A DNA stretch of 64,000 nt from Exiguobacterium sp. Helios. Lineage in GTDB: Bacteria; Bacillota; Bacilli; Exiguobacteriales; Exiguobacteriaceae. The translations under genes were made by a program, and so were the position numbers. Under the pieces are notes generated by a model. The model saw nothing but the letters and a program-made list of their open reading frames with translations, was not told the origin of the DNA and did not search any database. The stretch covers positions 2,978,311 to 3,042,310 of the forward strand of contig NZ_CP053557.1 in the NCBI RefSeq assembly GCF_014524545.1, given 5' to 3'. Positions 27,829 to 38,069 of the stretch are shown in pieces. Within the stretch, counting starts at the first letter, position 1. Every line of letters begins with the position of its first letter.

Positions 27829-28830
27829 TTAAAACGTGATGATGACTTTTCCTTTCGGACGCCCCGTCGCAACTAATTCCAGTGCTTCGTTGATTTCAGC
27901 GATTGTAAACCGTTTCGGATGCAGGGCCGGAACGATTTGGTTCGCTTCGACGATTGACGTGATTTCTTTTAACTGACCACCGTCCGAGCGGACAAAGATG
28001 AACCGGTATTCGACACCGTGTTTTTTCGCTGCCCGGTCATAACCGGCGCCGGCGAGTGAAAATAAGGTCTGTTTCCAAAACGGAAATCTCCGGTCCTGTG
28101 CAAACCGTTTATTGGGACCGGTCCGCAGTGACAGCAATCGTCCGCCTTTTTTTAGGATACTGAGTTCTTTTTTGAACTCCTTTGGTCCGAGCGTATCGAT
28201 GACATAATCAACGTTCGTCAAAAGGTCCTCATAGTTTTGCGTCGCGTAATCGAGGTATTGATCGGCACCGAGCTGCATCGTCCGCTCACGGGATTCGGCA
28301 TTTCCGCTGACGATTACTTTCAGTCCAAGTGTTTTCGCAACCGGAACTGCCATCTGACCAAAACTGCCGGACCCGCCCGGAATAAAGACCGTTTTACCGG
28401 ACCGGACGTTTAGTTCTTCGTGCAGTCCTTGGTAAGCTGTCAATCCGGTCAACGCGACAGCTGCCGCCTCTTCGTACGATAAATTCTTCGGCATGATGGC
28501 AAGGGCTGCCGCATCGACAGCCGCGTATTCAGCGATCGCTCCGATTTTTTCAATCGGCAAACGACCGTAGACGTCATCGCCGACTGAAAAGCCGTGCACC
28601 TGTTTCCCGACCTTTTCGACGACACCGGCCAGTTCATTTCCGATCGTCAACGGGAACGCATAATCCTGAATGAGCTTGACACTGCCCGTCATAATCAGCA
28701 TCTCAAGCGGGTTGATGGCGGCGGCTTTGACCTTGATCAATACTTCGTGTTCGTTGATGTCAGGAACAGGTACTTCGTTGACCTGGGCCTTGATGGTTTT
28801 GGAATACTTACTGATTTGAGCAGCTTTCAT
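27829..28830 (-). CDS. NADP-dependent quinone/enone oxidoreductase (zinc-free MDR)
   Basis: A 333-residue medium-chain reductase (MKAAQISKYSKTIKAQ, VKAAAINPLEMLIM, FPLTIGNELAGVVEKVG). The NADPH-binding site is IPGGSGSFGQMAVPVAK near residues 150-166. No zinc ligands are present, so it belongs to the quinone-oxidoreductase-like branch. It is the middle gene of a hydrolase-reductase-SDR operon behind a TetR operator, a set typical for detoxifying reactive carbonyls or aromatic compounds. Confidence 0.88.
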   Translation of the reverse strand: MKAAQISKYSKTIKAQVNEVPVPDINEHEVLIKVKAAAINPLEMLIMTGSVKLIQDYAFPLTIGNELAGVVEKVGKQVHGFSVGDDVYGRLPIEKIGAIAEYAAVDAAALAIMPKNLSYEEAAAVALTGLTAYQGLHEELNVRSGKTVFIPGGSGSFGQMAVPVAKTLGLKVIVSGNAESRERTMQLGADQYLDYATQNYEDLLTNVDYVIDTLGPKEFKKELSILKKGGRLLSLRTGPNKRFAQDRRFPFWKQTLFSLAGAGYDRAAKKHGVEYRFIFVRSDGGQLKEITSIVEANQIVPALHPKRFTIAEINEALELVATGRPKGKVIITF

Positions 28831-28863
28831 GAGAGGTCCTCCTTTGTCTGTGCCGACAGATGC

Positions 28864-29712
28864 TTAAATCGCATCTGAATCCAGGAATAAGTTGACGTGT
28901 GCAGCAAACAGTTCCGGGAATTGGAACAAGTGACCATGACCTGAATCCGGATAAATGATCAGTTGTGCGTTCGGCATTTTTTCCGTCAGGATGTAACTGT
29001 TTTGTGTTGGAACCATGACGTCATCGACACCGTTCGTCACGAGGACCGGATGTTCGATCGTCCGTAACCATTCGTAGTCTTCGTCCGGCTTCGCCTGCGC
29101 CCATTTGGCAACGGACCGCATTTGTGCCTCTTTGACCTGATCCGAACTGTTAAACTGTTTCTGTGCAAAAATCCGTTCGAGCGACGCCATTCCGGCTGCC
29201 CGGCTCGTCTCGGTCGGTCCGTAGAAGAAGAACATGAAGTCGTTGATTCCGTCCTCTTCCGTTCCTTCGTGACGGTTCATCCGCTCAAAGATTTCCGCGC
29301 TCGGATTGACGCCTGCTTCCGGCGACGTTCCTGCCAAAATCATTTTCCGGACGAGGTGCGGTGCTTGAAGTGCGACTTCCTGGGCGATCATACCGCCGAT
29401 TGAAAAACCAAGGACGTCGACTTGTTCGTGGTCGAGTGCCTCGATGAAGGCGATCGCGTCTTGTGCCATCTCTGTCACGCTGTCCGGTGTTTCACCACTC
29501 GTCTCACCGACTCCCTTGTTGTCGAACAGGATAATCGGGCGTGTTGCTGCGAGCGGTGCCAACAGTTTCGGATCCCAGTTTTCGATCGTTCCTCTGAAAT
29601 GGACGAACAGGACGACTGGCATTCCTTCCGTCTGTCCCATTGTCCGGTAGGCGTAACGTGTTCCTGCTGCTTCGATAAATTGTGATTGTGTTGGTAGTTG
29701 AGTCGTAGTCAT
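28864..29712 (-). CDS. Alpha/beta hydrolase
   Basis: A 282-residue alpha/beta hydrolase. The nucleophile elbow is LGFSIGGMIAQE (Ser about residue 103), the oxyanion region VLFVHFRGTIENWD, and the final catalytic His in DSGHGHLF, with an Asp in NGVDDVMVP. It resembles haloperoxidase-like esterases or lactonases; the substrate is unknown. GAAGGAGG precedes the ATG. It is the first gene of the operon, and the TetR operator lies 32 bases upstream of its start. Confidence 0.88.
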   Translation of the reverse strand: MTTTQLPTQSQFIEAAGTRYAYRTMGQTEGMPVVLFVHFRGTIENWDPKLLAPLAATRPIILFDNKGVGETSGETPDSVTEMAQDAIAFIEALDHEQVDVLGFSIGGMIAQEVALQAPHLVRKMILAGTSPEAGVNPSAEIFERMNRHEGTEEDGINDFMFFFYGPTETSRAAGMASLERIFAQKQFNSSDQVKEAQMRSVAKWAQAKPDEDYEWLRTIEHPVLVTNGVDDVMVPTQNSYILTEKMPNAQLIIYPDSGHGHLFQFPELFAAHVNLFLDSDAI

Positions 29713-29743
29713 GATTATTTTCCTCCTTCAAATAGTAAAGCTG

Positions 29744-29781
29744 TTTTTTAGAATGAACGTTCTAGAATGAGTAAAAAAAAA
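29744..29781 (-). promoter_or_regulatory. TetR operator and promoter of the hydrolase operon
   Basis: The palindrome-like TTAGAATGAACGTTCTA (plus-strand sense, within 29744-29764) is shared letter for letter with the site at 30402. On the minus strand TTTACT-17-TCTAAA places the operator between -35 and -10. Confidence 0.75.
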
Positions 29782-29786
29782 GAAAG

Positions 29787-30362
29787 TCAGTCCAGCACTT
29801 TGAGTGCCAGGGTGATGATACTTTCTAATTCTTTTTGACTGTAGTTCGTTTTGATCAATACGCGCAGACCAATCAGATTGTTGTGCAGAAAACGCGCCGT
29901 CTGTACCGGATCAATCTCGTCCGACAGTTCGCCGTTTTGCTGTCCGTGCCGGATCAACTCCTCGAACATGCCTTCCGTCCGGTTGAACATCGCTGTCACG
30001 AGCCGGTCGATTTCCTGATCGAGTAAGGACAGTTCGACTGCCGCATTCACTGACAAACATCCTTTTGGATACTGGTCCGAAGAACGAAGGATGAACAGGA
30101 ACACGTCACGGATCGCCGCGTGAACCGACGTCTTTTGACGGATGATCGTCTCCATCTCATGCGTAATGAATTTTTCATATGCATCCAGAGCCGCCAGGAA
30201 CAGTGAACGTTTGTCACCAAATGTGTCATAAATACTTCTCCGGTGGATCCCCATGCGGTCGACTAAATCCTGCATCGATGTTTTTTCATAGCCCTGCTCC
30301 CAAAACAACTCCATCGCTTTTTTTAAGACAACGGTTTCGTCAAACTCTTTACTTCTAGCCAT
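29787..30362 (-). CDS. TetR/AcrR family transcriptional repressor
   Basis: A 191-residue TetR regulator. The DNA-binding domain shows VLKKAMELFWEQGYEKTSMQDLVDRMGIHRRSIYDTFGDKRSLF; the ligand domain includes a Cys in YPKGCLSVNAA, the pattern of the CGCL/TetR_C branch that sees reactive compounds. The same operator occurs in its own promoter and before the hydrolase operon, so it most likely represses both. GAAGGAG precedes the ATG. Confidence 0.92.
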   Translation of the reverse strand: MARSKEFDETVVLKKAMELFWEQGYEKTSMQDLVDRMGIHRRSIYDTFGDKRSLFLAALDAYEKFITHEMETIIRQKTSVHAAIRDVFLFILRSSDQYPKGCLSVNAAVELSLLDQEIDRLVTAMFNRTEGMFEELIRHGQQNGELSDEIDPVQTARFLHNNLIGLRVLIKTNYSQKELESIITLALKVLD

Positions 30363-30401
30363 GTCATTTCTCCTTCAATCGTTACGTGAACATCATCGTT
30401 G

Positions 30402-30430
30402 TTTTTTAGAATGAACGTTCTAAAAAAGGT
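30402..30430 (-). promoter_or_regulatory. TetR operator and promoter of the tetR gene
   Basis: TTAGAATGAACGTTCTA again, here in TTTACC-17-TCTAAA on the minus strand. Operator position and promoter spacing match the hydrolase promoter exactly. Confidence 0.75.
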
Positions 30431-30542
30431 AAATTGATTTCGAATTACAAACCGATCATACCCTTTCTAGAACGATTAGTAAAGAATGAAGCATTGTCTT
30501 TATTTTTAGTGTTCCTGTTCCCCTCAAGATTTTATATCAAAT

Positions 30543-30576
30543 TCGCCTCAGATCATTATGAAATCACCTGAAGCGA
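30543..30576 (-). terminator. Possible terminator of the acetyltransferase gene
   Basis: TCGCCTCAG and CTGAAGCGA form a nine-pair hairpin with one G-U after the 30604 stop. The T tract is weak. Confidence 0.4.
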
Positions 30577-30603
30577 TTACTTAAGTCACTCTTAACTTTA
30601 AAC

Positions 30604-31146
30604 TTAAAACAACTTATACCAATACAACGTGATATCGATTTCGGCATTAGCGGACTGTTTCAGCGTATCCACACCCCCAAGAACAAATCCCTCTTTGACG
30701 TAAAAACGGCAGGCAATCAAGTTATCATTTTGCGCTTCAAGCGATAAGCCGATCAACGACTGTTTCTTCGCCCAGGTTTCAGCTGCTTCAAGCAATAAGT
30801 GACCGACACCGCTTTTCCGGAAATCTTTTTTGACGGCGATGTTTTCAATATAGGCAAACCGGTTCCAGTCTTTGACGAGACGAATTTGACCGACGCACGC
30901 ATCTTCGCGGAAGGCTAACAAGACGATCTTTTCACTGCTGTCGATATAAGCAGACCAATCCAGTTTGTCATCCGGGAAACGGATTTCAGATGGAGTATCG
31001 TATAACTCTTCTTCGTAGGACCAGACGCCGTTCGAAAAACTTGGGAGAATCTTTCCGATGATTGGAAACGGTCCATTTGTGTCGTTGATGATAGCTATGG
31101 ATTGTTCCATTAAAGGTTGAATTGTGATTTCTGCGTTTTTCTTCAT
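30604..31146 (-). CDS. GNAT acetyltransferase, streptothricin acetyltransferase (SatA/YyaR)-like
   Basis: A 180-residue GNAT protein. The acetyl-CoA loop is VKKDFRKSGVGHLLLEAAETWAK, preceded by WNRFAYIENIAV and followed by LEAQNDNLIACRFYVKEGFVLGGVDT and a C-terminal ITLYWYKLF. The W..xAYIE, LE.Q..N..A..FY and GFVLGG features match Bacillus SatA/YyaR enzymes that acetylate the beta-lysine of streptothricin. Resistance function is inferred from that resemblance only. It stands alone upstream of the TetR gene. Confidence 0.8.
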   Translation of the reverse strand: MKKNAEITIQPLMEQSIAIINDTNGPFPIIGKILPSFSNGVWSYEEELYDTPSEIRFPDDKLDWSAYIDSSEKIVLLAFREDACVGQIRLVKDWNRFAYIENIAVKKDFRKSGVGHLLLEAAETWAKKQSLIGLSLEAQNDNLIACRFYVKEGFVLGGVDTLKQSANAEIDITLYWYKLF

Positions 31147-31233
31147 AATATTCCTGCCTTTCTGATATATTTCTAATAATAGCAGACTGTAAATACTGAC
31201 CTATTAGAGAAAAGAACATAAATCTAAGCTTAT

Positions 31234-32342
31234 ACATTCTTTTTCAGCTCGAGTCGTTCCAGGCTTCTGTCATCGATTAAACTATCAATGGTGAAGAAGT
31301 GACATCGACCTGAATCGGTTGAAGAAAGAATCGCTCTACTTTTCGTCGTTGTATCACCAGACGCATGACGTACGGGCTTCGGAAGCCGAATTCATCACGA
31401 ACACATCGCTTTATCCATTAAAATCAGGTTCTGTCTATACGCAATGTCCAACGAATGAATTTGAACCGCTGCCTGCGTTACTCGAAAAAAACGGATACGA
31501 TACGGCAGCGATGCATGCATACGAAAAATTCTTCTGGAACCGTGACGATGTCTATAAGAATATCGGTTTTAAGCACTTCTTCAGTCAAAAGAATTATTCA
31601 AGAGAGAAGAAAATCGGGATGGCGCTGAACGATCAGCAGTTCTTCCTCGAATCAATTGATCACATGGAAACGCTGCAAGAACCGTTCTTCTCATTTTATT
31701 TAGTCGCATTGACGAGTCATACTCCGTATGAGATCTACAAGGAAGACCAGACGCTTGATCTGTCGGAATTTGAGGATCCGATGTTGAAATGGTATTATCA
31801 GACCGTGCATCACGTTGATACCGATGTCGGGAGGATGATTGACGAGTTGAATCAGCGAGACCTATGGGATCAGTCCCTCATCATCTTTTATGGCGATCAC
31901 GATAGTGGACTCGTCAATGAAGGCACTGCGCTGCACAAAAAGCGGACTCGTCTCCCACTTCTACCTTTGAGCTCGAGCGCCGCATCCCGCTCTTCATCAA
32001 AAAACCCGACCAGCAAACCGGTCGGGTCATGAAAGAAAATGGTGGACAGATTGATATCGCACCAACGATTGTTGATTTATTAAATGTGAAGACGTCCTCT
32101 ATATGATGGGACAATCACTCATCGACGACAAACCGAATCTGACGGGCTTTCGCGATGGTTCGTTCGGCTACAAGGACTATTACTATGAAGCGGATTTGGC
32201 GAAAGCATCCGGCGAAGGCACTTGCTATGACGTCTCAACGGAAAAAAAAGTCGAGATGAAGTTCTGTCGAAATCAAGTGAAGGATGTGAGCGAACAATTA
32301 AAGTTGTCGGATAAGATTATTGAAGAGAATGAGCTGGAGTAA
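31234..32342 (+). pseudogene. Broken paralogue of the LtaS-type synthase
   Basis: Closely similar to the C-terminal sulfatase domain of the gene at 25152 but lacking the whole membrane part. Lesions: a TAA at 31278-31280 after SFQASVID, a frameshift near 31308, another near 31940 (after VNEGTALHKK), and a third near 32095 (before MMGQSLI). The motif holding the nucleophile reads HDVRASEAEF instead of HEGRTSDAEF, so the catalytic Thr is also lost. No promoter or ribosome site precedes the longest open piece (31319-32032). It is a decaying gene duplicate. Confidence 0.88.
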
Positions 32343-32535
32343 TGAAAAGCATAATGACTAATTAAATAATAATTATGCCTAACCTCCCTTAGATTTGAAG
32401 AGAAAATCGAACTCGTTTATCTATTGAATGTAATATACATGGTTATCACTTTAATAAATCATATTTAATCAACAGTATATAATTCATTTTTTAAACAAGG
32501 TCATTTCATTTTAAAAAAAATCAAATTTGTAATGT

Positions 32536-33213
32536 TTATAAACTCAGAATATTATCTGAAAGTTGATTTGCTTGAGTACATTTTTCTTTAACAACATCCC
32601 ATTCTGATATCATTTTCGGTATCAATATTTCTAAATATTTATTAGCGCTTTTTTTGGGTTTTCCATTTTTTAGCTTTAATAGAGATAGGGGGTGAGTTGC
32701 TAATCTTAGGTCTGGTTTATTAATACATTCGATAATACTGTCTGGAGGATTATCTAATTCAGGACTAAATGCACACAAAATCCATGCTTCTGTATTGTCG
32801 CTGGGTATACAAAATATAATCCGTTCGTTACTATCTGATTCATTAATACTCATATGGTTTTTTAACAAATCTGTTAATGACCTTATTGTTAGTAACATGT
32901 TTTCACAATCTTGATAACAGTTTATCTCAGATTCACGAGCAATATCTGCATCTATATGAATAATCAATGCATCTATTGAGGGCTGAAATGAATTTAAATA
33001 AGTTTCAATATCCTCATTACTATTGAATTGACTACACCAAGAAAGTACACCCTTCCATCCTGCTCCATGAGATCCAAATCCGCTAGTTTCTGATTGTACT
33101 GGATGAATTGGAATACATCTAAAGGTATTCGGAGATAAGTGCTCTATAATTGCATTAAAAACATCAAAATCTCTTGGTCCTTCCGAGACTATACCTATAA
33201 TTTTTTGACTCAT
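32536..33213 (-). CDS. TOPRIM-like protein paired with an AAA ATPase (putative defence)
   Basis: A 225-residue protein I cannot assign to a named family with certainty. The N-terminus IIGIVSEGPRDFDVF has the Glu-Gly..Asp pattern of TOPRIM motif 1 (E11, D15), and LIIHIDADIARE has the D-x-D pattern of motif 2 (D88, D90), so a metal-dependent nuclease is plausible. C-terminal sequence is Lys-rich. The ATG at 33213 overlaps the ATPase stop by four bases, so the two proteins are coupled. ATPase plus TOPRIM pairs are known in PARIS (AriA/AriB), AbiL-like and OLD-type systems. Base composition is much more AT-rich than the flanks. Confidence 0.65.
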   Translation of the reverse strand: MSQKIIGIVSEGPRDFDVFNAIIEHLSPNTFRCIPIHPVQSETSGFGSHGAGWKGVLSWCSQFNSNEDIETYLNSFQPSIDALIIHIDADIARESEINCYQDCENMLLTIRSLTDLLKNHMSINESDSNERIIFCIPSDNTEAWILCAFSPELDNPPDSIIECINKPDLRLATHPLSLLKLKNGKPKKSANKYLEILIPKMISEWDVVKEKCTQANQLSDNILSL

Positions 33214-34421
33214 ATATTAGGTATTCCTCCTAATCTTCCTTCAATCCAAAGTTCTGATAAACTGTATCCTTTTGAACCTAGTTCTCTTAAATTACTATTA
33301 ATTTCTACTCTATTTATAACTGTATGACCGTAATAATTTCGATCTACAGTAAATAGTCTTATTTCGTCATTATTTAAATCTAAGCCGTCTAAAACTAAGG
33401 GATTATGCGTAGTTAAAAAGCATCTTCGGTTATGTTTTATTGCCTCATCGCAAAAAAACTTTGTAACTTTTCTAGCCAGTCTTGGATTTAGTGCTTGATC
33501 AAAATTATCAACAGCTAACATTCTAGGTGAAGATTCATGCATCACTAGCGATAATAAGAATAAAACATATAATGAACCCTCGCTAGCATCATAAGCAGTA
33601 AGTTCGTTTCGTCCCTCTCTCATAAATCTATCAGTAAATTTAATAGTTTTCGGAGTTGTCGGGACATTTGGAGATATGATTCCTTTAGAAACTTTTCCTG
33701 TCGAAACTTCATTAGTCCAAGAAATCAGCTCTAGTAAATCATCTAAATCCATAGTTCCAAATAATTCCTCGTCTAAATTCATTAAATCTTCTATTACTTT
33801 AGAAAGCTGACCTCCTAAAAGCCCTAGAGGCTCTTTTTGAAAAGGATCAATTTGAACTCCTCTTAAAGTAGTTGTATTAGGAGTGTATATTGCATAATCT
33901 TTAATCGAATCATATAAATCACTCGCAAAATCTGTTTCGTCAGATTCAATCCCTTGAGCAAATGAAAGTAATCCTTTAGAAGAGTCTAACTCCATTTTGG
34001 GAAAATTATTAAGTTGGAATTTCGAAGCTCTAGATCTACCTAAAATTTTTTTGTTATTTTTCTCAAGCTTTTCAGTGTAGTAGTTCCAATTAGGATTAGG
34101 TTTTTCTATAGGATTACTCAAATTAACCTTATAATTCCAATGATCATTTTTGTTTTCCCAATCTATATCAAATTCAATATTTAATGATAGTCTCTTTTGA
34201 TCTTTAAAAGAAGATTTGTATAGAGAAGGGGTTCCTAGTCTTACACCCTTGTTGTATAAAACTGAATCATTCACATTTCCTGAAATAGCTGCACTTAATA
34301 CTCCCAACGCTTCTAAAATAGCACTTTTACCGCTACCATTTGATCCTATAAACACATTAACTACTCCTGGATCAAAAGATACATTTAAAAGAGACTTAAA
34401 ATGAGAGATTTTTATTTTCAT
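33210..34421 (-). CDS. AAA/ABC-type ATPase, defence-island type
   Basis: A 403-residue SMC/ABC-like ATPase (AAA_21 style). Walker A is GSNGSGKS (26-33); the signature-like segment is LTAYDASEGSLYVLFLLSL; Walker B is MLAVDNFDQALNPRLA (D305); His339 in FLTTHNPLVLDGL is the switch His. The residue after the Walker B Asp is Asn306 rather than the usual catalytic Glu. The central region (70-250) is specific to this protein. GGAGGG precedes the ATG. It overlaps the TOPRIM-like gene and, with it, forms a transferred AT-rich island. Confidence 0.85.
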   Translation of the reverse strand: MKIKISHFKSLLNVSFDPGVVNVFIGSNGSGKSAILEALGVLSAAISGNVNDSVLYNKGVRLGTPSLYKSSFKDQKRLSLNIEFDIDWENKNDHWNYKVNLSNPIEKPNPNWNYYTEKLEKNNKKILGRSRASKFQLNNFPKMELDSSKGLLSFAQGIESDETDFASDLYDSIKDYAIYTPNTTTLRGVQIDPFQKEPLGLLGGQLSKVIEDLMNLDEELFGTMDLDDLLELISWTNEVSTGKVSKGIISPNVPTTPKTIKFTDRFMREGRNELTAYDASEGSLYVLFLLSLVMHESSPRMLAVDNFDQALNPRLARKVTKFFCDEAIKHNRRCFLTTHNPLVLDGLDLNNDEIRLFTVDRNYYGHTVINRVEINSNLRELGSKGYSLSELWIEGRLGGIPNI

Positions 34422-34453
34422 TTTAGAACCCTCCAGTTATTTATTTTTTCTTT

Positions 34454-34467
34454 AATAGTTAACTATT
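34454..34467. repeat. Perfect 14-base palindrome upstream of the ATPase gene
   Basis: AATAGTTAACTATT reads the same on both strands and lies 33 bases before the ATPase start, a typical operator position. Confidence 0.5.
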
Positions 34468-34802
34468 TCAAAATTCACTTTTATAAGTATCACCTTCAAA
34501 ATAATTATGTCTTCTTAATAGATTTAATATAATATACCTAAGATAAAAAAATATCTTCTCTTTTTTATTATCTACTTATCAAACAATTTTACTACCTTTC
34601 ACTAAATAAAAATACCTTGATATGGATTATTAAAATTTATTTCAAAACTAAGTTTAAACTTCTTTTTCCATTGATAAGTTGAATCATTCAATATTTTTTA
34701 TTATTCCTTTAATCCATAAACATAATAAATGTCCACATGTTTTATATTTAGGTAAAACTATAATAGCTAATATTAAATTAATAAAATACCCACATATATA
34801 TC

Positions 34803-34850
34803 AAAAAGCTAACTTATTCGAAACCAAAATGTCGAATAAATTAGCTTTTT
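34803..34850 (-). terminator. groEL terminator
   Basis: AAAAAGCTAA.TTATTCGA and TCGAATAA.TTAGCTTTTT form an 18-pair hairpin with one mismatch. Confidence 0.8.
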
Positions 34851-34911
34851 GAATGTTAAAATTCTTTTTAGCGAGTCACAAATAGCACTGTATAAAAGTA
34901 TAGAATGAAAG

Positions 34912-36853
<1,942 letters not shown>

Positions 36854-36885
36854 GCGAAACATCCTCCTTGAACATGACTGTTTTT

Positions 36886-36912
36886 TAGCACTCACTTAAT
36901 TGGAGTGCTAAC
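36886..36912 (-). promoter_or_regulatory. CIRCE element (HrcA operator)
   Basis: TTAGCACTC-N9-GAGTGCTAA, an exact match to the CIRCE consensus, between the promoter and groES. HrcA binding here represses groESL until heat shock. Confidence 0.97.
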
Positions 36913-36921
36913 ATATTTTTA

Positions 36922-36950
36922 TCTTAAACGGTTTCCAGTTGGAATTCAAG
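36922..36950 (-). promoter_or_regulatory. groESL promoter
   Basis: Minus strand TTGAAT (36950-36945), 17 bases, TAAGAT (36927-36922), immediately upstream of CIRCE. Confidence 0.8.
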
Positions 36951-37073
36951 CCCGAACCCTTATCCGTTTTCCCGAAATCGACATCTTTGAACCATCACCA
37001 TTCGTGCGCCCGGTCGGTTTGTTTGTTACAATCGGGACAGTACCTTCATTACAAAGGAGTTGTGTCCCGACCG

Positions 37074-37766
37074 ATGAAAAATTCCGTCAATCTGCCGTTC
37101 AACATGGCAGAGAAGTGGCAAATCCGTCACATCATTCCGATTGTGATTTATTTAATCGTGCAACTTGTCCCAGCAACCTTTCCGAGTTTCCTGTCAAAAA
37201 GCCAAATTCCGGGTGTTCTCGGCTGGTGGCTCGCGATTGGTTTTACCGTAGCCGTCATCGTTTCCTTCTATTGTCTACGTCCTGACTGGCAGAAGTGGAA
37301 AGCAGAGGGCAACCAAACCGATACGATGGATACGTTAAAGTGGATCGGAATCGGAATCGTCTTACTGTATGTCTCTTTAATCAGCGTCAACTTGATTGAT
37401 GCCTGGTTGTCCGGTGGGATTGAAAACATCGCGAAATCACAAAATACGGATCAAATCATGCAAGCGATCCAGGTCATTCCGATTCTCCAACTGATGGTCG
37501 TCCTGCTTGGTCCGATCATGGAAGAGTTTCTGTTCCGCCACATCATGTTCGGAAACTTGTCGACGAAACTGAACTTCATCTTCAGCTTCGTTCTCAGTGG
37601 AATCATCTTCGGTCTGATCCACGGCGACAACAAGTTCTTGATTTACGTCGCGATGAGCTTCGTCTTCTCGCTCGTCTTCGTCAAGACCCGCCGCATCATC
37701 GCACCGATTGCCATTCACGTCTTTAACAACGGCATCGTCGTGCTTGCCCTCTACGCAACGACTTAA
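37074..37766 (+). CDS. ydiL: CPBP family intramembrane metalloprotease (YdiL-like)
   Basis: A 230-residue membrane protein with about six to seven helices. The three CAAX-protease/bacteriocin-processing motifs are present: EEFLFRHIMFG (EExxxR), FGLIHGDNKF (FxxxH) and HVFNNG (HxxxN/D). Such proteins are glutamic intramembrane proteases; the substrate here is unknown. The ATG at 37074 has AAAGGAG rather far upstream (14 bases). Its position divergent from groES and before ydiK matches B. subtilis ydiL. Confidence 0.88.
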   Translation: MKNSVNLPFNMAEKWQIRHIIPIVIYLIVQLVPATFPSFLSKSQIPGVLGWWLAIGFTVAVIVSFYCLRPDWQKWKAEGNQTDTMDTLKWIGIGIVLLYVSLISVNLIDAWLSGGIENIAKSQNTDQIMQAIQVIPILQLMVVLLGPIMEEFLFRHIMFGNLSTKLNFIFSFVLSGIIFGLIHGDNKFLIYVAMSFVFSLVFVKTRRIIAPIAIHVFNNGIVVLALYATT

Positions 37767-37787
37767 TTAACGAAAGGTAGTGTTTTC

Positions 37788-38021
37788 ATGCGACAAGGTT
37801 CAAACTTCATGGCATTCTTTTATGCCATTTTCGGTATTCTGTTCATGTACCTCGCGTACAGCAACTCAATCGAGGCAGGAACCGTCTTCAACTTCTGGAC
37901 GATTCTCTTGACGCTGTTCGCAGCCGTCGACTTTTACCGTCTCTACCTCATCTTCCGCTTCCGGATGGCAGCTAAGAAGATGATCAAGAAAGAACAGGAA
38001 AAAAAGGACGACAAGAAATAA
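37788..38021 (+). CDS. ydiK: YdiK-like small membrane protein (DUF4305)
   Basis: A 77-residue protein with two membrane helices (FYAIFGILFMYLAYSNS and FNFWTILLTLFAAVDFY) and a Lys-rich tail (KKMIKKEQEKKDDKK). The length, topology and place after ydiL fit YdiK. Function unknown. GAAAGG precedes the ATG; 21 bases separate it from ydiL. Confidence 0.8.
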   Translation: MRQGSNFMAFFYAIFGILFMYLAYSNSIEAGTVFNFWTILLTLFAAVDFYRLYLIFRFRMAAKKMIKKEQEKKDDKK

Positions 38022-38024
38022 TAC

Positions 38025-38061
38025 AAAATGAGATCGCCGAGGAATCGGGGATCTCATTTTT
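38025..38061. terminator. Bidirectional terminator after ydiK
   Basis: AAAATGAGATC.CCGA and TCGG.GATCTCATTTT with a GGAA loop, between convergent genes. Confidence 0.88.
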
Positions 38062-38069
38062 GTTTTCCT

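Larger units (their letters stand above)
34422..34911. other. AT-rich intergenic region between the ATPase gene and groEL
   Basis: 490 bases with no credible gene. It holds the upstream region of the ATPase gene, including the perfect palindrome AATAGTTAACTATT (34454-34467), and the groEL terminator (34803-34850). The rest is A/T-rich sequence in which I see no further structure. Confidence 0.6.

Noticed and set aside
32343..34911. Calling the ATPase/TOPRIM-like pair PARIS outright
   Set aside because: AriB carries a DUF4435 TOPRIM domain; the small protein here cannot be assigned to that domain by eye, so only a general resemblance is claimed.
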